DNA of 64,000 nt from CAVRGQ01 sp963720785. Its GTDB lineage: Bacteria > Actinomycetota > Acidimicrobiia > IMCC26256 > DASPTH01. The notes under the pieces are model-generated. The model did no database searches. It had not been told where the DNA came from and saw only the letters and a program-made list of their open reading frames with translations. Of this stretch, positions 48,211 to 58,784 are shown piece after piece (the stretch's first letter is position 1; each line of letters starts with the position of its first letter). The stretch covers positions 558,001-622,000 of the forward strand of contig CAVRGQ010000005.1 in the NCBI GenBank assembly GCA_963720785.1, in the 5' to 3' direction. A program made the translations under genes and the position numbers.

Positions 48211-48824
48211 GTGCCGCGCACCCGCTGCAGCGCGCGCTTCACGAGCACGAAGTCGGCGCGCGACTGCGCGAGCGACACGCCACCGCTGCGCAGCACCGCC
48301 GACGGGTGCAGCGTGGGGATGATCACCCGACCGCCACCAAGATCCTTGTTGGCGCCGTCGCCGGGGTACGGGTACTCCTGGCCGCGGAGCTTGGTGATGC
48401 CGGTCTTGGTGTCGAGCAGCAGCTTGGTGGCGAAGTTGCCGAGGGTCACGATCACCTTGGGCTGGATGAAGGCCATCTGCGCCTCGAGGTACGGGCGGCA
48501 CGCCTCGATTTCGCCGGGCTGCGGGTCGCGGTTGCCCGGCGGGCGGCACTTCACCACGTTCGCGATGTACACGTCGGCGCGGGTGCGGCCGATCTCCTCG
48601 ATGAGGCTGGTGAGGAGCTTCCCGGCCCGGCCGACGAACGGCTCACCGGTGAGGTCTTCCTGCTCCCCCGGCCCCTCGCCCACGAACATGAGGTCGGCCT
48701 GCGGGTCGCCGGTACCGAACACCACCTGCGTGCGCGTGGACGCGAGCTGGCACTTCGTGCACGCGAGAGCCTCGGCTTCGAGCTCCGCGAACGAGGCGAA
48801 CGACGGGGTATCCAGCAGCGACAC
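48207..48824 (-). CDS. udg: type 4 (iron-sulfur) uracil-DNA glycosylase
   Basis: 205 residues. Family 4 UDG: CTKCQLA and VKCRPPGNRDP...EACRPYL supply the four Cys for a 4Fe-4S cluster; motif A is GEGPGEQEDLTGEPFVGRAG and motif B is LHPSAVLR. It removes uracil from DNA. GTG 48822-48824 has GAGGAC upstream. It opens the udg-tsaE-tsaB-rimI-tsaD run. Confidence 0.94.
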   Translation of the reverse strand: MSLLDTPSFASFAELEAEALACTKCQLASTRTQVVFGTGDPQADLMFVGEGPGEQEDLTGEPFVGRAGKLLTSLIEEIGRTRADVYIANVVKCRPPGNRDPQPGEIEACRPYLEAQMAFIQPKVIVTLGNFATKLLLDTKTGITKLRGQEYPYPGDGANKDLGGGRVIIPTLHPSAVLRSGGVSLAQSRADFVLVKRALQRVRGT

Positions 48825-48851
48825 GGCAGTCCTCGGGAACGGGACTTCAGG

Positions 48852-49724
48852 CTACGCCACGGCGTCGCGGACCGCCGCGGCCGTGACCTCGGTGGCCAGC
48901 CACCGCAGGTGGTCGATGCCGGCATCGACCTGGCCGGTGGCGAACGCGAAGGCGATGTCGCCGTCGTGGCGGGTGTGCACGGGGTGCAGTGAACGGGCGA
49001 AGCCGTCGTGCGCGCTCTGCGCGAGGAGGTGGCAGTCGAGCTTGGTCGCGCGGGCGTTGGTGACGAGCACCACCAGCGTGGTGTTGCCCGCCTCGAACGG
49101 GGCGACGTCGGGGAAGGCCGGCGCACCTTCGGGGGCGGTCGACCCCGCGAGCACCGCGCCGTCGTCGCCGGTGACGTCGCCGAGGGCGTTCACCACCGCG
49201 AGCGCGCCGATCACCACGTCGCCCTCGGTGCGCGAGGCCATGCCCAGGCCGCCGGCCATCGAGTACTCGAGCCCACGCCACTTGCCGACCCGTGCACCGC
49301 GGCCCGCGCCGACCGGCCCACGCACCGCGGCGACCGCGGGCTCGGCGAGCGCGTCGTCGAGCGCGGCGCGGCCGTCGTCGGGCCCGGGGACGAGCCCGCC
49401 CGCCTCGACCAGGTCGTACAGCGCGGCGGCGGGCACGATCGGCACCGGTCCCATCACCGTGGGGAAGCCGCGCCCGAGATCGGCGAGGGCGCGGGTGACG
49501 CCGTCGGCCGCGGCGAGCCCGAAGGCCGAGCCGCCGGCCAGCACGACAGCGTCGACCGCCTGCACCATCCGGGTGGGGTCGAGCAACGCGGTCTCGCGGG
49601 TTGCGGGCGCACCGCCGCGCACCTCGCACGAGCCGACCGTGCCCTCCGGCAACAGCACGACGGTCACGCCGGTGCCGTCACCGGTCCAGTGACCGACGCG
49701 CACATCGGGGACGGCCGCGACCAC
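48852..49724 (-). CDS. P1 (DmpA/NylC-type) self-processing peptidase
   Basis: 290 residues. The P1 family pattern is seen: VRVGHWTG, VLLPEGTVGSCEVRGGAPATRET, VLAGGSAFGLAAADGV, RGARVGKW, and GNTTLVVLVTNARATK, where autocleavage before Thr would free an N-terminal nucleophile. Relatives include DmpA aminopeptidase and 6-aminohexanoate-oligomer hydrolase; the natural substrate is unknown. It lies between the alpha/beta-hydrolase and udg genes in the alr-tsa block, 9 bp after the hydrolase stop. Confidence 0.88.
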   Translation of the reverse strand: MVAAVPDVRVGHWTGDGTGVTVVLLPEGTVGSCEVRGGAPATRETALLDPTRMVQAVDAVVLAGGSAFGLAAADGVTRALADLGRGFPTVMGPVPIVPAAALYDLVEAGGLVPGPDDGRAALDDALAEPAVAAVRGPVGAGRGARVGKWRGLEYSMAGGLGMASRTEGDVVIGALAVVNALGDVTGDDGAVLAGSTAPEGAPAFPDVAPFEAGNTTLVVLVTNARATKLDCHLLAQSAHDGFARSLHPVHTRHDGDIAFAFATGQVDAGIDHLRWLATEVTAAAVRDAVA

Positions 49725-49733
49725 GAAACGACC

Positions 49734-50770
49734 TCAGCCCGCCGACGCGGCGCGTGGAGTGGCCCGGGGTGTCTCGCTCGGGAGCTCGCCCGCGAGGCAG
49801 CGCCGGGCGAAGTCGAGGATCAGCTCGTCGACCTCCTCGGTGCGCTCGTACATGAGCATGTGCCCGGCACCCGGGAGCTCCACCAGCTCCGCGTGGGGGA
49901 TGAGCTCGGCCATGAGCTGCGAGTCGCTCGGCGGCGTGATCGCGTCCTGCGTGCCGACGACGATCAGGGTGGGCACCGTGAACGACGGCAGCTGTTCGGT
50001 GAAGTCGAGCTGTAGCAACGCCTTGGTGGCGTCGCGGATCGTCTCCTTGGAGCATGCGCCCAGCATCTGGCGGGTGGCCTCCACGTGCGATGCGAACGGC
50101 TGGTCGCCGAAGCCGATGCGGGCGAGCAGGAGACCGAGGTTCTTCTGGCGCATGAACATGCCCGCGTCGGGCGTGAGCCCCGACAGCATCTCGACCAGGC
50201 CACGAGTGCGTCGCGCGCCGCTCATCGGCATGCGGCTCGCAGTGGACTGCAGCACGATCCCCTTCACCCGTTCGGCCGCGAGGTCGGGGTGGCGCACGAG
50301 GAAGCTCTGCACGCCCATGCCGCCCATGGAGTGGCCGACGAGGATCACGTCGCGCAGGTCGAGGAACTCGATGACGCTGCGGATGTCGTCGCCGAGGTTC
50401 TCGATCGAGTGACCGCTCTCCCCGAGCTGCGACTCACCGTGCCCGCGCGCGTCGAACGCCACCGCGCGGAATCCCGCGGCGGGGAAGCTGGCGAACTGCT
50501 TGGCGAACACGCGCGACGACAGCGTGACGCCGTGGGCGAACAGGACCGGAGGGCCGTCGCCGCGGCTGATCGTGTGCAGCACGCCGCCGTCGTGGCTCGC
50601 GATCACGTGGGCGTCGTCGTACTCGGGCACCAACGGGTCGTCGACATCGGGATCGTCGCGGTGACGGATGCGCGCCACCGCGGCGCGCTCCCCGCGTACA
50701 CGGCTCCCACCACACCGGCCGCGATGCCCGCGACCACTCCGGTGCGCTTCAGGACGTCACCCACACCCAC
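49734..50770 (-). CDS. membrane-anchored alpha/beta hydrolase (one frame break near 50692)
   Basis: About 345 residues. The hydrolase core has LFAHGVTLSSRV (oxyanion), DARGHGES, nucleophile LVGHSMGGMG, VGTQDAITP and GAGHMLMYE. The longest single frame begins at 50678, but upstream in another frame, from GTG 50768-50770 behind a GGAAGGAA site, lies an N-terminal LKRTGVVAGIAAGVVGAVYAG membrane helix that joins it if one G is restored in a G-run (GCGGGGAGC). Proteins of this kind occur beside alr in actinobacteria. Substrate unknown. Confidence 0.8.
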
Positions 50771-50813
50771 GTTCGCTCAGTTCCTTCCGTGCCAGCCGCT
50801 TCGGACGCGCGTC

Positions 50814-51966
50814 TCAGCCGGCGCGCTCACCGCGATAGGTGCGCGGCACGCGCGCGCCGATCCCGGTGACGATCTCGTAGTTGATGGTGCCGAGGTGCTG
50901 CGCCCACTCGGTGGCGGTGATCTCCTCGTTGTCCTGCCGCCCGATGAGCACCACTTCGTCACCCGCCTCCACCGGCGCGTCGCCGACGTCGACGAGCAAC
51001 TGGTCCATGGTCACGACACCCGCGATCGGGAGGCGCCGACCGCCGATGAGCACCTCGCCGCCCTGCAACCCGAGGTTGCGGGGCACCCCGTCGGCGTAGC
51101 CGGCCGGCACGGTGGCGATGCGGCTCGGGTGATCGAGCTCGTAGCGCAGCCCGTACGACAGGCGCGCGCCCGCAGGTAGCTCCTTCACCATCGTGACGCG
51201 CGCCCGGAGCGACATGACCGGGCGCAGGTCCACGCCGCCGTGCCCGTGCAGCGCGGGCGCCGGCGGCAACCCGTACATCGCGATGCCGACGCGCACGAGC
51301 GAGTGGTGCGCGCGCGGGTGCACGAGCATCCCGGCCGAGTTCGCCGTGTGCACGACCGGCGGGAGCAGCCCTGCGGCGTCGAGCGCGGCGAGCACGGCGT
51401 CGAAACGATCGAGCTGCTCGTGGGTGTAGGCGTCGTCGGGCTCGTCGGCCACCGCGAGGTGCGTGCACACGCCCGCGAGCTCGAGCTGGTTGCGCGCGGC
51501 GACGAGGCGCGCCAGTGCGAGGGCATCGGCGGGGGTGCAGCCGACGCGGTGCATGCCCGTGTCGACCTTGAGGTGCACCGGGAGCGGGAGGGCGCGGCCG
51601 GCGTCGATGACGCCCTTGGCCAGCGCTTCGATGCCCGCCTCGGTGTAGACGACGGGCGTGATGTCGTGGGCGACGACGTCGGGGACCGCGGCAGGCGCCG
51701 GCTCCGAGAGGAGCATGATGCGCGCCTCGATGCCGGCGTCGCGCAGTTGCACCGCCTCCTCCACCCGGGCGATGCCCAGCCACGACGCGCCCGCCTGGAG
51801 TGCCGCCCGGGCGACCGGCACCGCGCCGTGGCCGTAGGCGTTGGCCTTCACCACGGCGAGGAAGTCGGCCGGGGCCGCGAGCGCCGCGCAGCGCTTCGAC
51901 GTTGGCGCGGACCGCGTCGAGGTCGATCTCGCTCCACACGGAACGGGTGGCGGCGTCGAGCGTCAT
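50814..51966 (-). CDS. alr: alanine racemase (one frame break near 51886)
   Basis: About 383 residues. VWSEIDLDAVRANVEALR, then a break at GCCGCGCAG, then VVKANAYGHGAVPVARAAL with the PLP lysine, HLKVDTGMHRVGC, THLAVADEPD, the catalytic tyrosine region SYGLRYEL, PAGYADGVPRNL and VTMDQLLVDVG. It supplies D-alanine for peptidoglycan. ATG 51964-51966 lies in a 20-bp tandem duplication; the upstream copy carries a second ATG in another frame. Essential, so the break is probably a sequence error. Confidence 0.95.
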
Positions 51967-51992
51967 CGGGGAGCGTCGAGCGTCATCGGGGA
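51953..51992. repeat. 20-bp tandem duplication over the alr start
   Basis: GCGTCGAGCGTCATCGGGGA occurs twice in direct tandem (51953-51972, 51973-51992). Each copy carries the reverse complement of ATGACGCTCGAC. The upstream copy would encode a seven-codon peptide whose TGA overlaps the alr ATG. Confidence 0.9.
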
Positions 51993-52002
51993 ATGCCTGC
52001 GG

Positions 52003-53439
52003 TCACAGCGCCGCCAGCGTAGGGGGCAAGCCCCCGACGAGATCACTCGCCACGAGGCCCGGCCCGACCTCCGCGGCGAAGCGGTCGGCGACGGCACCGT
52101 GGACCCACGCCCCGGCGGCGGCGGCTTCGAAGGCGGCGAGGCCCCGGGCGAGGAAGCCGGCGATGATCCCGGTGAGGACGTCGCCGCTGCCCGCGGTGGC
52201 GAGCGCCGCCCCGCCGGTGGGGTTCACGACCGTGGCCCCGGCCGGGTCGGCGATCACCGTGCCCGGGCCCTTGAGCAGCACGACCGCGCCGCTGGCCGTG
52301 GCCAGCTCGCGGGCGGCGGCGAGACGGTCGGGGCCGACGGCGTGGCCGGTGAGCCGGCGGTACTCGCCCTCGTGGGGGGTGATGACCGTGGGGGACTCGC
52401 GCGACTGCAGGGCGGCGAGGCGGCCGTCGAGGGCGTTGAGTCCGTCGGCGTCGAGCACGAGCGGCACCGCCGCACCGGCGACGATGCGCCGCACGGCGAG
52501 GTGGAGGTCGGGACCGGTGCCCAGGCCCGGGCCGACGGCCAGCCCCCGAAACCGCTCGACGTCGGCGAGCACGGCGTCGGCGCCGAGCGTGGTGAGCATG
52601 CCGTCGTCGGAGGCGGGCAGCGCCTTGGTGATGACCTCGCTGCCGGAGGCGGCGCGGGCGGCGTCGTCGCCGGGAAGGCCGCACCACACGATGCCCGCAC
52701 CCGCGCGCATGGCGGCGTGGCTCACGAACATGGGCGCGCCGGTCATGCCGCCCGATCCGCCCACCACGTAGACCCCGGCCTGCCACTTGTGCGCGGCGGC
52801 GGGGCGCGGCGCGAGCAACTCGCGCACGTCGTCGGCGGCGAGCATCACTGCATGCGCGGCGGTGTCGCCGAGGTCGATGCCGATCTCCGCGACGCTGACC
52901 TCGCCCGCGTACGATTGCCCCGGTTCGAACACCAATCCGGGTTTGCGCGCCGCGAAGGTGACGGTGTGGCTGGCACGCACGGCAACGCCACGTGCCTCGC
53001 CGGTGCGGCCGTCGATGCCCGACGGGATGTCGACGGCCACGACGGGGCCGGTGAACGCGTCGAACACGCCCGCGACGAACGCGGCGTCGTCGCGCAGCTC
53101 GCCCGTGAACCCGGTGCCGTACATCGCGTCGACCACTGCGTCGGCCCGCCCGATCTCCCGGGTGAACGTCGCGCGGTCGACACCGTGCGCGAGCTCGAAC
53201 ACCGCGACCCGCGCGCCCCAGGCGCGCAACGCTCGCGCGGTGACGAGACCGTCGCCGCCGTTGTTGCCCTTGCCACACACGATCGCGACGCGTCGGCCGC
53301 GGCAGCTGCCGAGCACCTGCCGGAGCGCCCACGCGACCGCGCGCCCCGCGCGCTCCATCAACACCTCGACCGGGGTACCCGCCGCGATCGTGCGACGGTC
53401 GGCCTCGCCCATTGCGTGCGGGGTGACGAGCAGCTCCAC
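52003..53439 (-). CDS. nnrD: bifunctional NAD(P)H-hydrate epimerase/dehydratase
   Basis: 478 residues. The N-terminal YjeF epimerase has VLMERAGRAVAWAL, CGKGNNGGDGLVTAR, VVDAMYGTGFTG and DIPSGIDG; the C-terminal ADP/ATP-dependent dehydratase has WQAGVYVVGGSGGMTGAP, VGPGLGTG, LVLDADGLNAL, ITPHEGEYRRL, LLKGPGTVIA and ATAGSGDVLTGIIAG. It repairs damaged NADH and NADPH hydrates. It lies 12 bp after acpS and just upstream of alr, as in Mycobacterium. Confidence 0.95.
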   Translation of the reverse strand: MELLVTPHAMGEADRRTIAAGTPVEVLMERAGRAVAWALRQVLGSCRGRRVAIVCGKGNNGGDGLVTARALRAWGARVAVFELAHGVDRATFTREIGRADAVVDAMYGTGFTGELRDDAAFVAGVFDAFTGPVVAVDIPSGIDGRTGEARGVAVRASHTVTFAARKPGLVFEPGQSYAGEVSVAEIGIDLGDTAAHAVMLAADDVRELLAPRPAAAHKWQAGVYVVGGSGGMTGAPMFVSHAAMRAGAGIVWCGLPGDDAARAASGSEVITKALPASDDGMLTTLGADAVLADVERFRGLAVGPGLGTGPDLHLAVRRIVAGAAVPLVLDADGLNALDGRLAALQSRESPTVITPHEGEYRRLTGHAVGPDRLAAARELATASGAVVLLKGPGTVIADPAGATVVNPTGGAALATAGSGDVLTGIIAGFLARGLAAFEAAAAGAWVHGAVADRFAAEVGPGLVASDLVGGLPPTLAAL

Positions 53440-53451
53440 GAGATCCTCGGT

Positions 53452-53838
53452 TCAGCCCAGTGCGATGGCCACGGCCATCGCCGTGGTGTCGGTGTGCGAC
53501 AGCGTGAGTTGCCACTCGACGATCCCGCGCTCCGCGGCGAGCTCCGCGGCCCGCTCGTGCAACACCACCGTGGGCGCACCGCTCTCCATGCGCACCACCT
53601 CGACGTCGCGGAAGGCGAACTGCCACAGGCCCAGGCCCATGGCCTTCATCACGGCCTCCTTGGCGCCGAAGCGCGCCGCGAGGCTCTTGACCGGGTCGCC
53701 GAGGCCATCGGCGTAGGCCCGCTCCGCGTCACTGAAGAGCCGCTCCGACAGGCCGGACCGCCGCTCCACCGCCTTGCGGAAGCGGGCCACGTCGACGAGG
53801 TCGCTCCCGAGACCGCGGACTCCCAGCGCCGCCGTCAC
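53452..53838 (-). CDS. acpS: holo-acyl-carrier-protein synthase
   Basis: 128 residues. GLGSDLVDVARFRKAVER (metal-binding Asp), FSDAERAY, RFGAKEAVMKAMG (the KEAxxKAxG motif) and LSHTDTTAMAVAIA. It transfers phosphopantetheine from CoA to apo-ACP. GTG 53836-53838 begins 10 bp after the glmS stop. Confidence 0.94.
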   Translation of the reverse strand: MTAALGVRGLGSDLVDVARFRKAVERRSGLSERLFSDAERAYADGLGDPVKSLAARFGAKEAVMKAMGLGLWQFAFRDVEVVRMESGAPTVVLHERAAELAAERGIVEWQLTLSHTDTTAMAVAIALG

Positions 53839-53848
53839 CGTCGCCCCT

Positions 53849-56800
53849 CTACTTCCAGTGATCGGCGAGGACGTAGACCGGCTCGGTGAGCAGCTCGACC
53901 AGGTCGATGGTGCCGAGCACCGAGTCGTCGAACGACGGCGCGGTCTCGGTGACCGCATCCCGCAGTGCGCCGTAGCGGCCCTGGTAGCCCTGCAGCACCG
54001 TACGGGCGACCTCGGCGGGCACGGTGCCCACGAACTTCGCGTGCAGCAGCGTGAGGCCGACGGTCTCGTTGTCCTTCACCTCGGGCACGATCACCACGGT
54101 GCGGCCGTCGCGCCGGCCACGCGCCACGGTGACCTCACGTTGGGTCGCGACGCGGTGCTTGGTACCCACGAGGCGGGGGTCGTCGTCGGTGCGGGAGCGG
54201 AGGTCGAGCGAGATGCCGCCGCGGTCGACCACGTGCACGATCGCGTCGTCGGTGTCGACGTCGCCCTCGATGCGGTAGCGGGTGTACCCGACCACCTGCT
54301 CGACCGCAGGGTCGAGCGCGACGAGGGTGCGCAGGGCGCGGTAGCTGAGCGCGTCGCGCGACGCGCCGCAGGCGAGCACCTCGCGGGCGAGCGCGACCTG
54401 CAGCAGCTCCTCGTCGGAACGGGAGATGCCGACGGTGACGGTCTTGGCCTGGTGCTTGATCGCGTCGACGGGGCGCGTGAGCTCCTCGATGCCCTGGGTG
54501 AGCGCGGCGGTGAGGTCTTCCACGACGGTGCTCGGCGTGCCCATCTTGCCGTGCTCCACCTGGTACGAGTCGAGCGGCACGATGCCGGTGGCGTAGCGCA
54601 GCAGCGAGGCGATGCGCACCGCGGTGCCCGCCTCGAGGTGGCCGTCGTAGGAACCGCTGCGCACGCCGTCGAAGAACTGCGACGCGGGCACAGTGATCTG
54701 GTGCTCCAGCCGGGCGAGCACGTCGTCGCCGGCGGCGAGGTGCGACACCACCGACTGCACCGCGGCACGCGACTCTCGCAGCGGCCGCGCGGACGCGTCG
54801 ATCGCGAGCGCGGCCTCGTAGCCGAACAGGTGACCCGCCATCGCCGAGAGCACGAATCCGAGCGACTCGTGCGTGCGCGGCACGGGGATGACCTCGAGCG
54901 CGGCGCCGAAGCGCTGCTCGCCTTCCGTGGCGATCACGATCGGCGCGGCGCGGTGCGCGCGGTAGATCGCGATCTCCTTGGCGACATCGTCGGCGTTGGA
55001 ACCCGAGAGCCCCGCGGCGCACACGAGGATCAGCGGCTCGGCCGAGAGGTCGATGTGCTTCTTGTCCTCGGTGATGTCGAAGGAGATCGACTTGTAACAG
55101 AGCTCCGAGGCCTTCACCCGCACCTCGGCGGCGGCGATGCGGTTGAGGCCGTTGCCCACCACGGCCCAGTAACGGCGCGGCGGGGCGAGTCGTTGCGCGA
55201 TGAGGCCGATGGCCTCGCGCTGCTCGAGCACCGTGCGCATCGCGTCGGGCAACGCCCGGAGCGCGGCGAGCAACTCGTGCACACGCTCACCGTCGACCCC
55301 GCACGCAGCCTCGGCGATCGCGATCGCGAGCAGGAACCCCGCGGCGATCTGCGCGTAGAAGGCCTTGGTGGAGGGCACCGCCATCTCGACGTCGCGGCCG
55401 TCACTCGTGTAGAGCACGCCGTCGGCCTTGTCGGTGAGGTCGCTGTTGCGGCGGTTGACGATCGCGATCACCGACGCGCCGCCGCGCACGAGCGAGGTCG
55501 GAGGTGCGGTTGGTGTCGGTGGTGGTGCCGCTCTGGCTGATCGCGACGACGAGCACGTCGGACATGTCGTCGACGAGCTCGAAGCCGGAGAGTTCCGTGG
55601 CCGCCATCGCGGTGGCGCGGAACGCCGACGACGTCATGCGGTCGAGCAGCGCGGCGAGGCTCTGGCCCGCGATGGCCGCGGTGCCCTGGCCGATCACGAC
55701 GACCCGCTTGATCGAACCGTCGCGCAGGCGGGCGCGCACGTCGTCGGGCAGTGTTTCCGGGCCGAGCGCGACGTGGAGACGGCCGTCATGCTCGACGACC
55801 TTGCCGCGCAGCGTCTTGCGGAACGACGCGGGCGCCTCGGAGATCTCCTTGAGCAGGAAGTGCGGGAACGCGCCGCGGTCGATGTCACGCGTGGTGATCT
55901 CGGCGCGGTGCAGCTCGTCGGCGTTCACCGGCAGCGGCGTGCCGTCGTAGGCGAAGCGCCGGATGCCGTTGAGCTCGCCGGCGTGGTCGGCGTCGAGCAC
56001 CACAACCTGCCCGCGGGTGGCGGCGGCCCGCTCGGCGTCGGCCGGGGTCTCGCCGTCCATGCGGAGATAGGTGGACGTCTCCTCCACCAGCCCGTAGGGC
56101 TCGCTGGCCACGATGTAGGCGTCTTCGGCCAGGCCCACGTAGAGCGCCTGGCCACTGCCCCGCAACGAGAGCAGGAGGTCGGCGGGGAGCGCCGCGGTGG
56201 TGGCCGCGATGGCGGTGGAGCCGGCGAGTTCGCTCACCGTGGCCCGGAACGCGTCGACGGTCTCGTGACCCTCGGCGATGCGACGCGACACGAGCGTGGG
56301 GATGACCTTGGCGTCGGTGGTGATCTCCGGGGCGACCTGGAGACGCTCGAGCACCTTGAGGTCGGCGTAGTTGTCGACGTCGCCGTTGAGCGCACCGGCG
56401 ACGTAGGGCGCGCCGTCGCGTCCGAGCTCCTCCTGATTGAGGGGGTGCGCGTTGGCCTCGGAGATGATCCCGACGCTGGCCCAGCGCGTGTGGCCGAGCA
56501 CCACGAGCTCCGCGTCGTCGCCCGCGAGTGCGAGGCGCAGCAGGCCGTCGTCGCGGATCGCACTCCGCAACGCGCGCGTGTTGTCGCCCAGCTCGCCGAT
56601 CTCGGCCGCGGCCTTGTAGACGAACGCGAGGTGCTCGCCGGCCACGCGTACCGACCCCGACTCGAAGAGCGGGTCGTGCACGCGGGATTCGAGCAGACTG
56701 GCGATCGCCGGCTCGCCGAGGTCGAGCCCGTGGTCGCGCACGAGCAGGTGCAGGCCCGCGGAGTCGCGGCCTCGCACCTCGAGCCGGTCGAGCGCGGAGA

Positions 56801-57272
56801 GCGCGACCTGCACGGAGAGGTAGCCCTCGAGCGCGGCTACCGACGGGTCGGGACCGGCGAGGTCGCCCACGGCACGGGCGGTGCGCAGGCGGTCGCGCCC
56901 GACCGCCCACACGGCGTCGCGGGCGCGGACCAGCGCGGCGTTCACCGACTCGAGCTCCGCGGCGGGGAGCAATGCGCCGACGGGGCCGTCGAGGTCGGCC
57001 TCGATGGCGTCGAGCGAGGCGGTGAGCGTCTCCACCCGGTGCTCGATCACGAGCGTGGCCGCGGGGTCGCCGAGGAGGCTGCGCACGCCGGGAGCACCCC
57101 GCAGCGCCCGGTCGACGCCCTCGACCACCGCGGCGACGTCGGTCAGCCGGTCGGTGAGAGGAGCGCCCGAGCCGAGGAGAGCGACAGCACGGTCGAGCTC
57201 CTCGACCAGAGAACCAGGTTCAGGTGCTGCCCGCTGCGCACGGCGCCGCACGACTCCCACGATGCCGCACAT
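53849..57272 (-). CDS. glmS: oversized glucosamine-6-phosphate synthase (GlmS) (one frame break near 55487)
   Basis: About 1141 residues, nearly twice the usual 610. MCGIVGVV supplies the Cys2 nucleophile, but about 140 helical residues are inserted before LEVRGRDSAGL (residues 164-174). GHTRWASVG (260-268), NGDVDN and TTDAKVI complete the amidotransferase. HFLLKEISEAP and the SIS domain IKRVVVIGQGTA, AISQSGTTTDT follow; after the break come NRRNSDL, VEMAVPSTKAF and a second SIS domain. The protein then continues about 310 residues past the normal end, including AKTVTVG, similar to the GlmS C-tail AKSVTVE. It makes glucosamine-6-P for peptidoglycan; the extensions are unexplained. The break is at CCGCCGCGCACG. 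Confidence 0.88.
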
Positions 57273-57310
57273 GAATGCCCAGGATAGGGGCAGGTTTGGC
57301 CGCCCCCGGA

Positions 57311-57364
57311 CCGTTCTGGCGCTCTTCCGCGCCGCTCTGGGGTCCCCGAAGAGCGCCAAAACGG
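57311..57364. repeat. palindromic repeat, copy 3 (54 bp)
   Basis: Left arm CCGTTCTGGCGCTCTT, right arm AAGAGCGCCAAAACGG (one mismatch), 22-nt centre CCGCGCCGCTCTGGGGTCCCCG. It lies between glmM and glmS on the same strand and could end glmM transcripts. Confidence 0.8.
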
Positions 57365-57380
57365 AGAAGGTGCGGGGAAG

Positions 57381-58731
57381 TCAGGCGCCGTGGACCCGGG
57401 CGGCGTGCTCGACGAGCTCCACCAGGCGCGAACAGGCCGCTTCGGCCGCCTCGGCGTCGAGGGATTCCACCATCACCCGCACCTTGGGCTCCGTGCCCGA
57501 AGGCCGCACGAGCACCCGGCCGTCGGCACCGAGCTCCTCGTCGACGTCGCGGACCCGGCTCCAGAAGGCGGCGTCGCCGTTGAGGACGGCCGGATCCGCC
57601 ACCGGGACGCTGCGCAGGACCTGCGGCACCGCCTGCATCACCGATGCGAGCTCGGAGAGCGTGCGCCCGCGGCGCACCATGGTGTCGAGCAGGAAGATAC
57701 CGGTGAGGGTGCCGTCGCCGGTGGTCGCGTGGTCGGCATAGATGACGTGCCCCGACTGCTCACCGCCGAGCACGAGGTTGCGCTGCTCGAGCGCCTCGAG
57801 CACGTTGCGGTCGCCCACGGGCGTCTCCACCACGGAGATCGAATAGGGCTCGAGTGCGCGGCGGAGGCCGAGGTTCGACATCACGGTGGCGACGACCGCG
57901 TCGCCGCGCAGCAGGCCGCGGTCGTGGAGGTCGAGCGCGCCGATCGCCAGCATCTGGTCGCCGTCGACCTCCATCCCGTACTCGTCGACCGCGATCACGC
58001 GGTCGGCGTCGCCGTCGAAGGCGAGGCCCACGTTGGCGCCCGACTCCTTGACCGCGCGCACGAGGTCACCGGTGTCGGTGGAGCCGCAGTTCGCGTTGAT
58101 GTTGGTGCCGTCGGGCGCGGCGTGCAGCACGTCGACCTCGCAGCCGAGCGCGCGCAGTGCCGTGGGTGCAGCCCGGAAGGCCGCGCCGTTGCCGCAGTCG
58201 ACGACCACGCGGCATGCCGGTGAGGTGGCGACCCTCGAGCGATGCGACCAGGGAGGCGACGTAGTCGTCGAGCGCGTTGCGGTTTTCGGTGGACACGCCG
58301 ACGCCGGCGCCGATCGGGCCCGGTTCGGGCATCTCGACGGCCAGCGCACGCAGCTCCTGCTCGATCGCGATCTCGATCGGCTCGGTGAGCTTGCGCCCAC
58401 CGGGCGCCAGGAGCTTGATGCCGTTGTCGGCGAAGGGGTTGTGGCTCGCGGAGATCACCGCGCCCGGAGCACCCCGCTGACGGGCCACGAAGGCGACGCC
58501 CGGCGTGGGCAGCACGCCCACGTGCACGACGCTCGCACCCTCGGCGCAGATGCCGGCGACGAGCGCGGCCTCGAGCATGGGCCCGGAACGGCGCGTGTCG
58601 CGACCGAGGACGAAGGGCTGATCCGCCCCCAGGACGCGCACGGCGGCGCGACCCAGGGCGGTGACGAGCTCGACGGTGAGCTCGTCGTTCGCCACGCCGC
58701 GAACGCCGTCGGTGCCGAAACGCAGGGCCAT
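57381..58731 (-). CDS. glmM: phosphoglucosamine mutase (one frame break near 58210)
   Basis: About 450 residues. MALRFGTDGVRGVAN, the phosphoserine loop ISASHNPFADNGIKLL, then a break at CCACGCGGCATG, followed by VVVDCGNGAAF, metal loop AFDGDADRVIAVDE, LGGEQSGHVI (sugar binding) and the phosphate-binding VRPSGTEPKVRVMVE. It converts GlcN-6-P to GlcN-1-P, the next step after GlmS. ATG 58729-58731. Essential; the shift fits loss of a CG pair. Confidence 0.95.
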
Positions 58732-58784
58732 GGGTCAGGCGTGCGGCAGCGCGGGCGCGGTCGGGGAACTCGGAGCTCTGCGGG

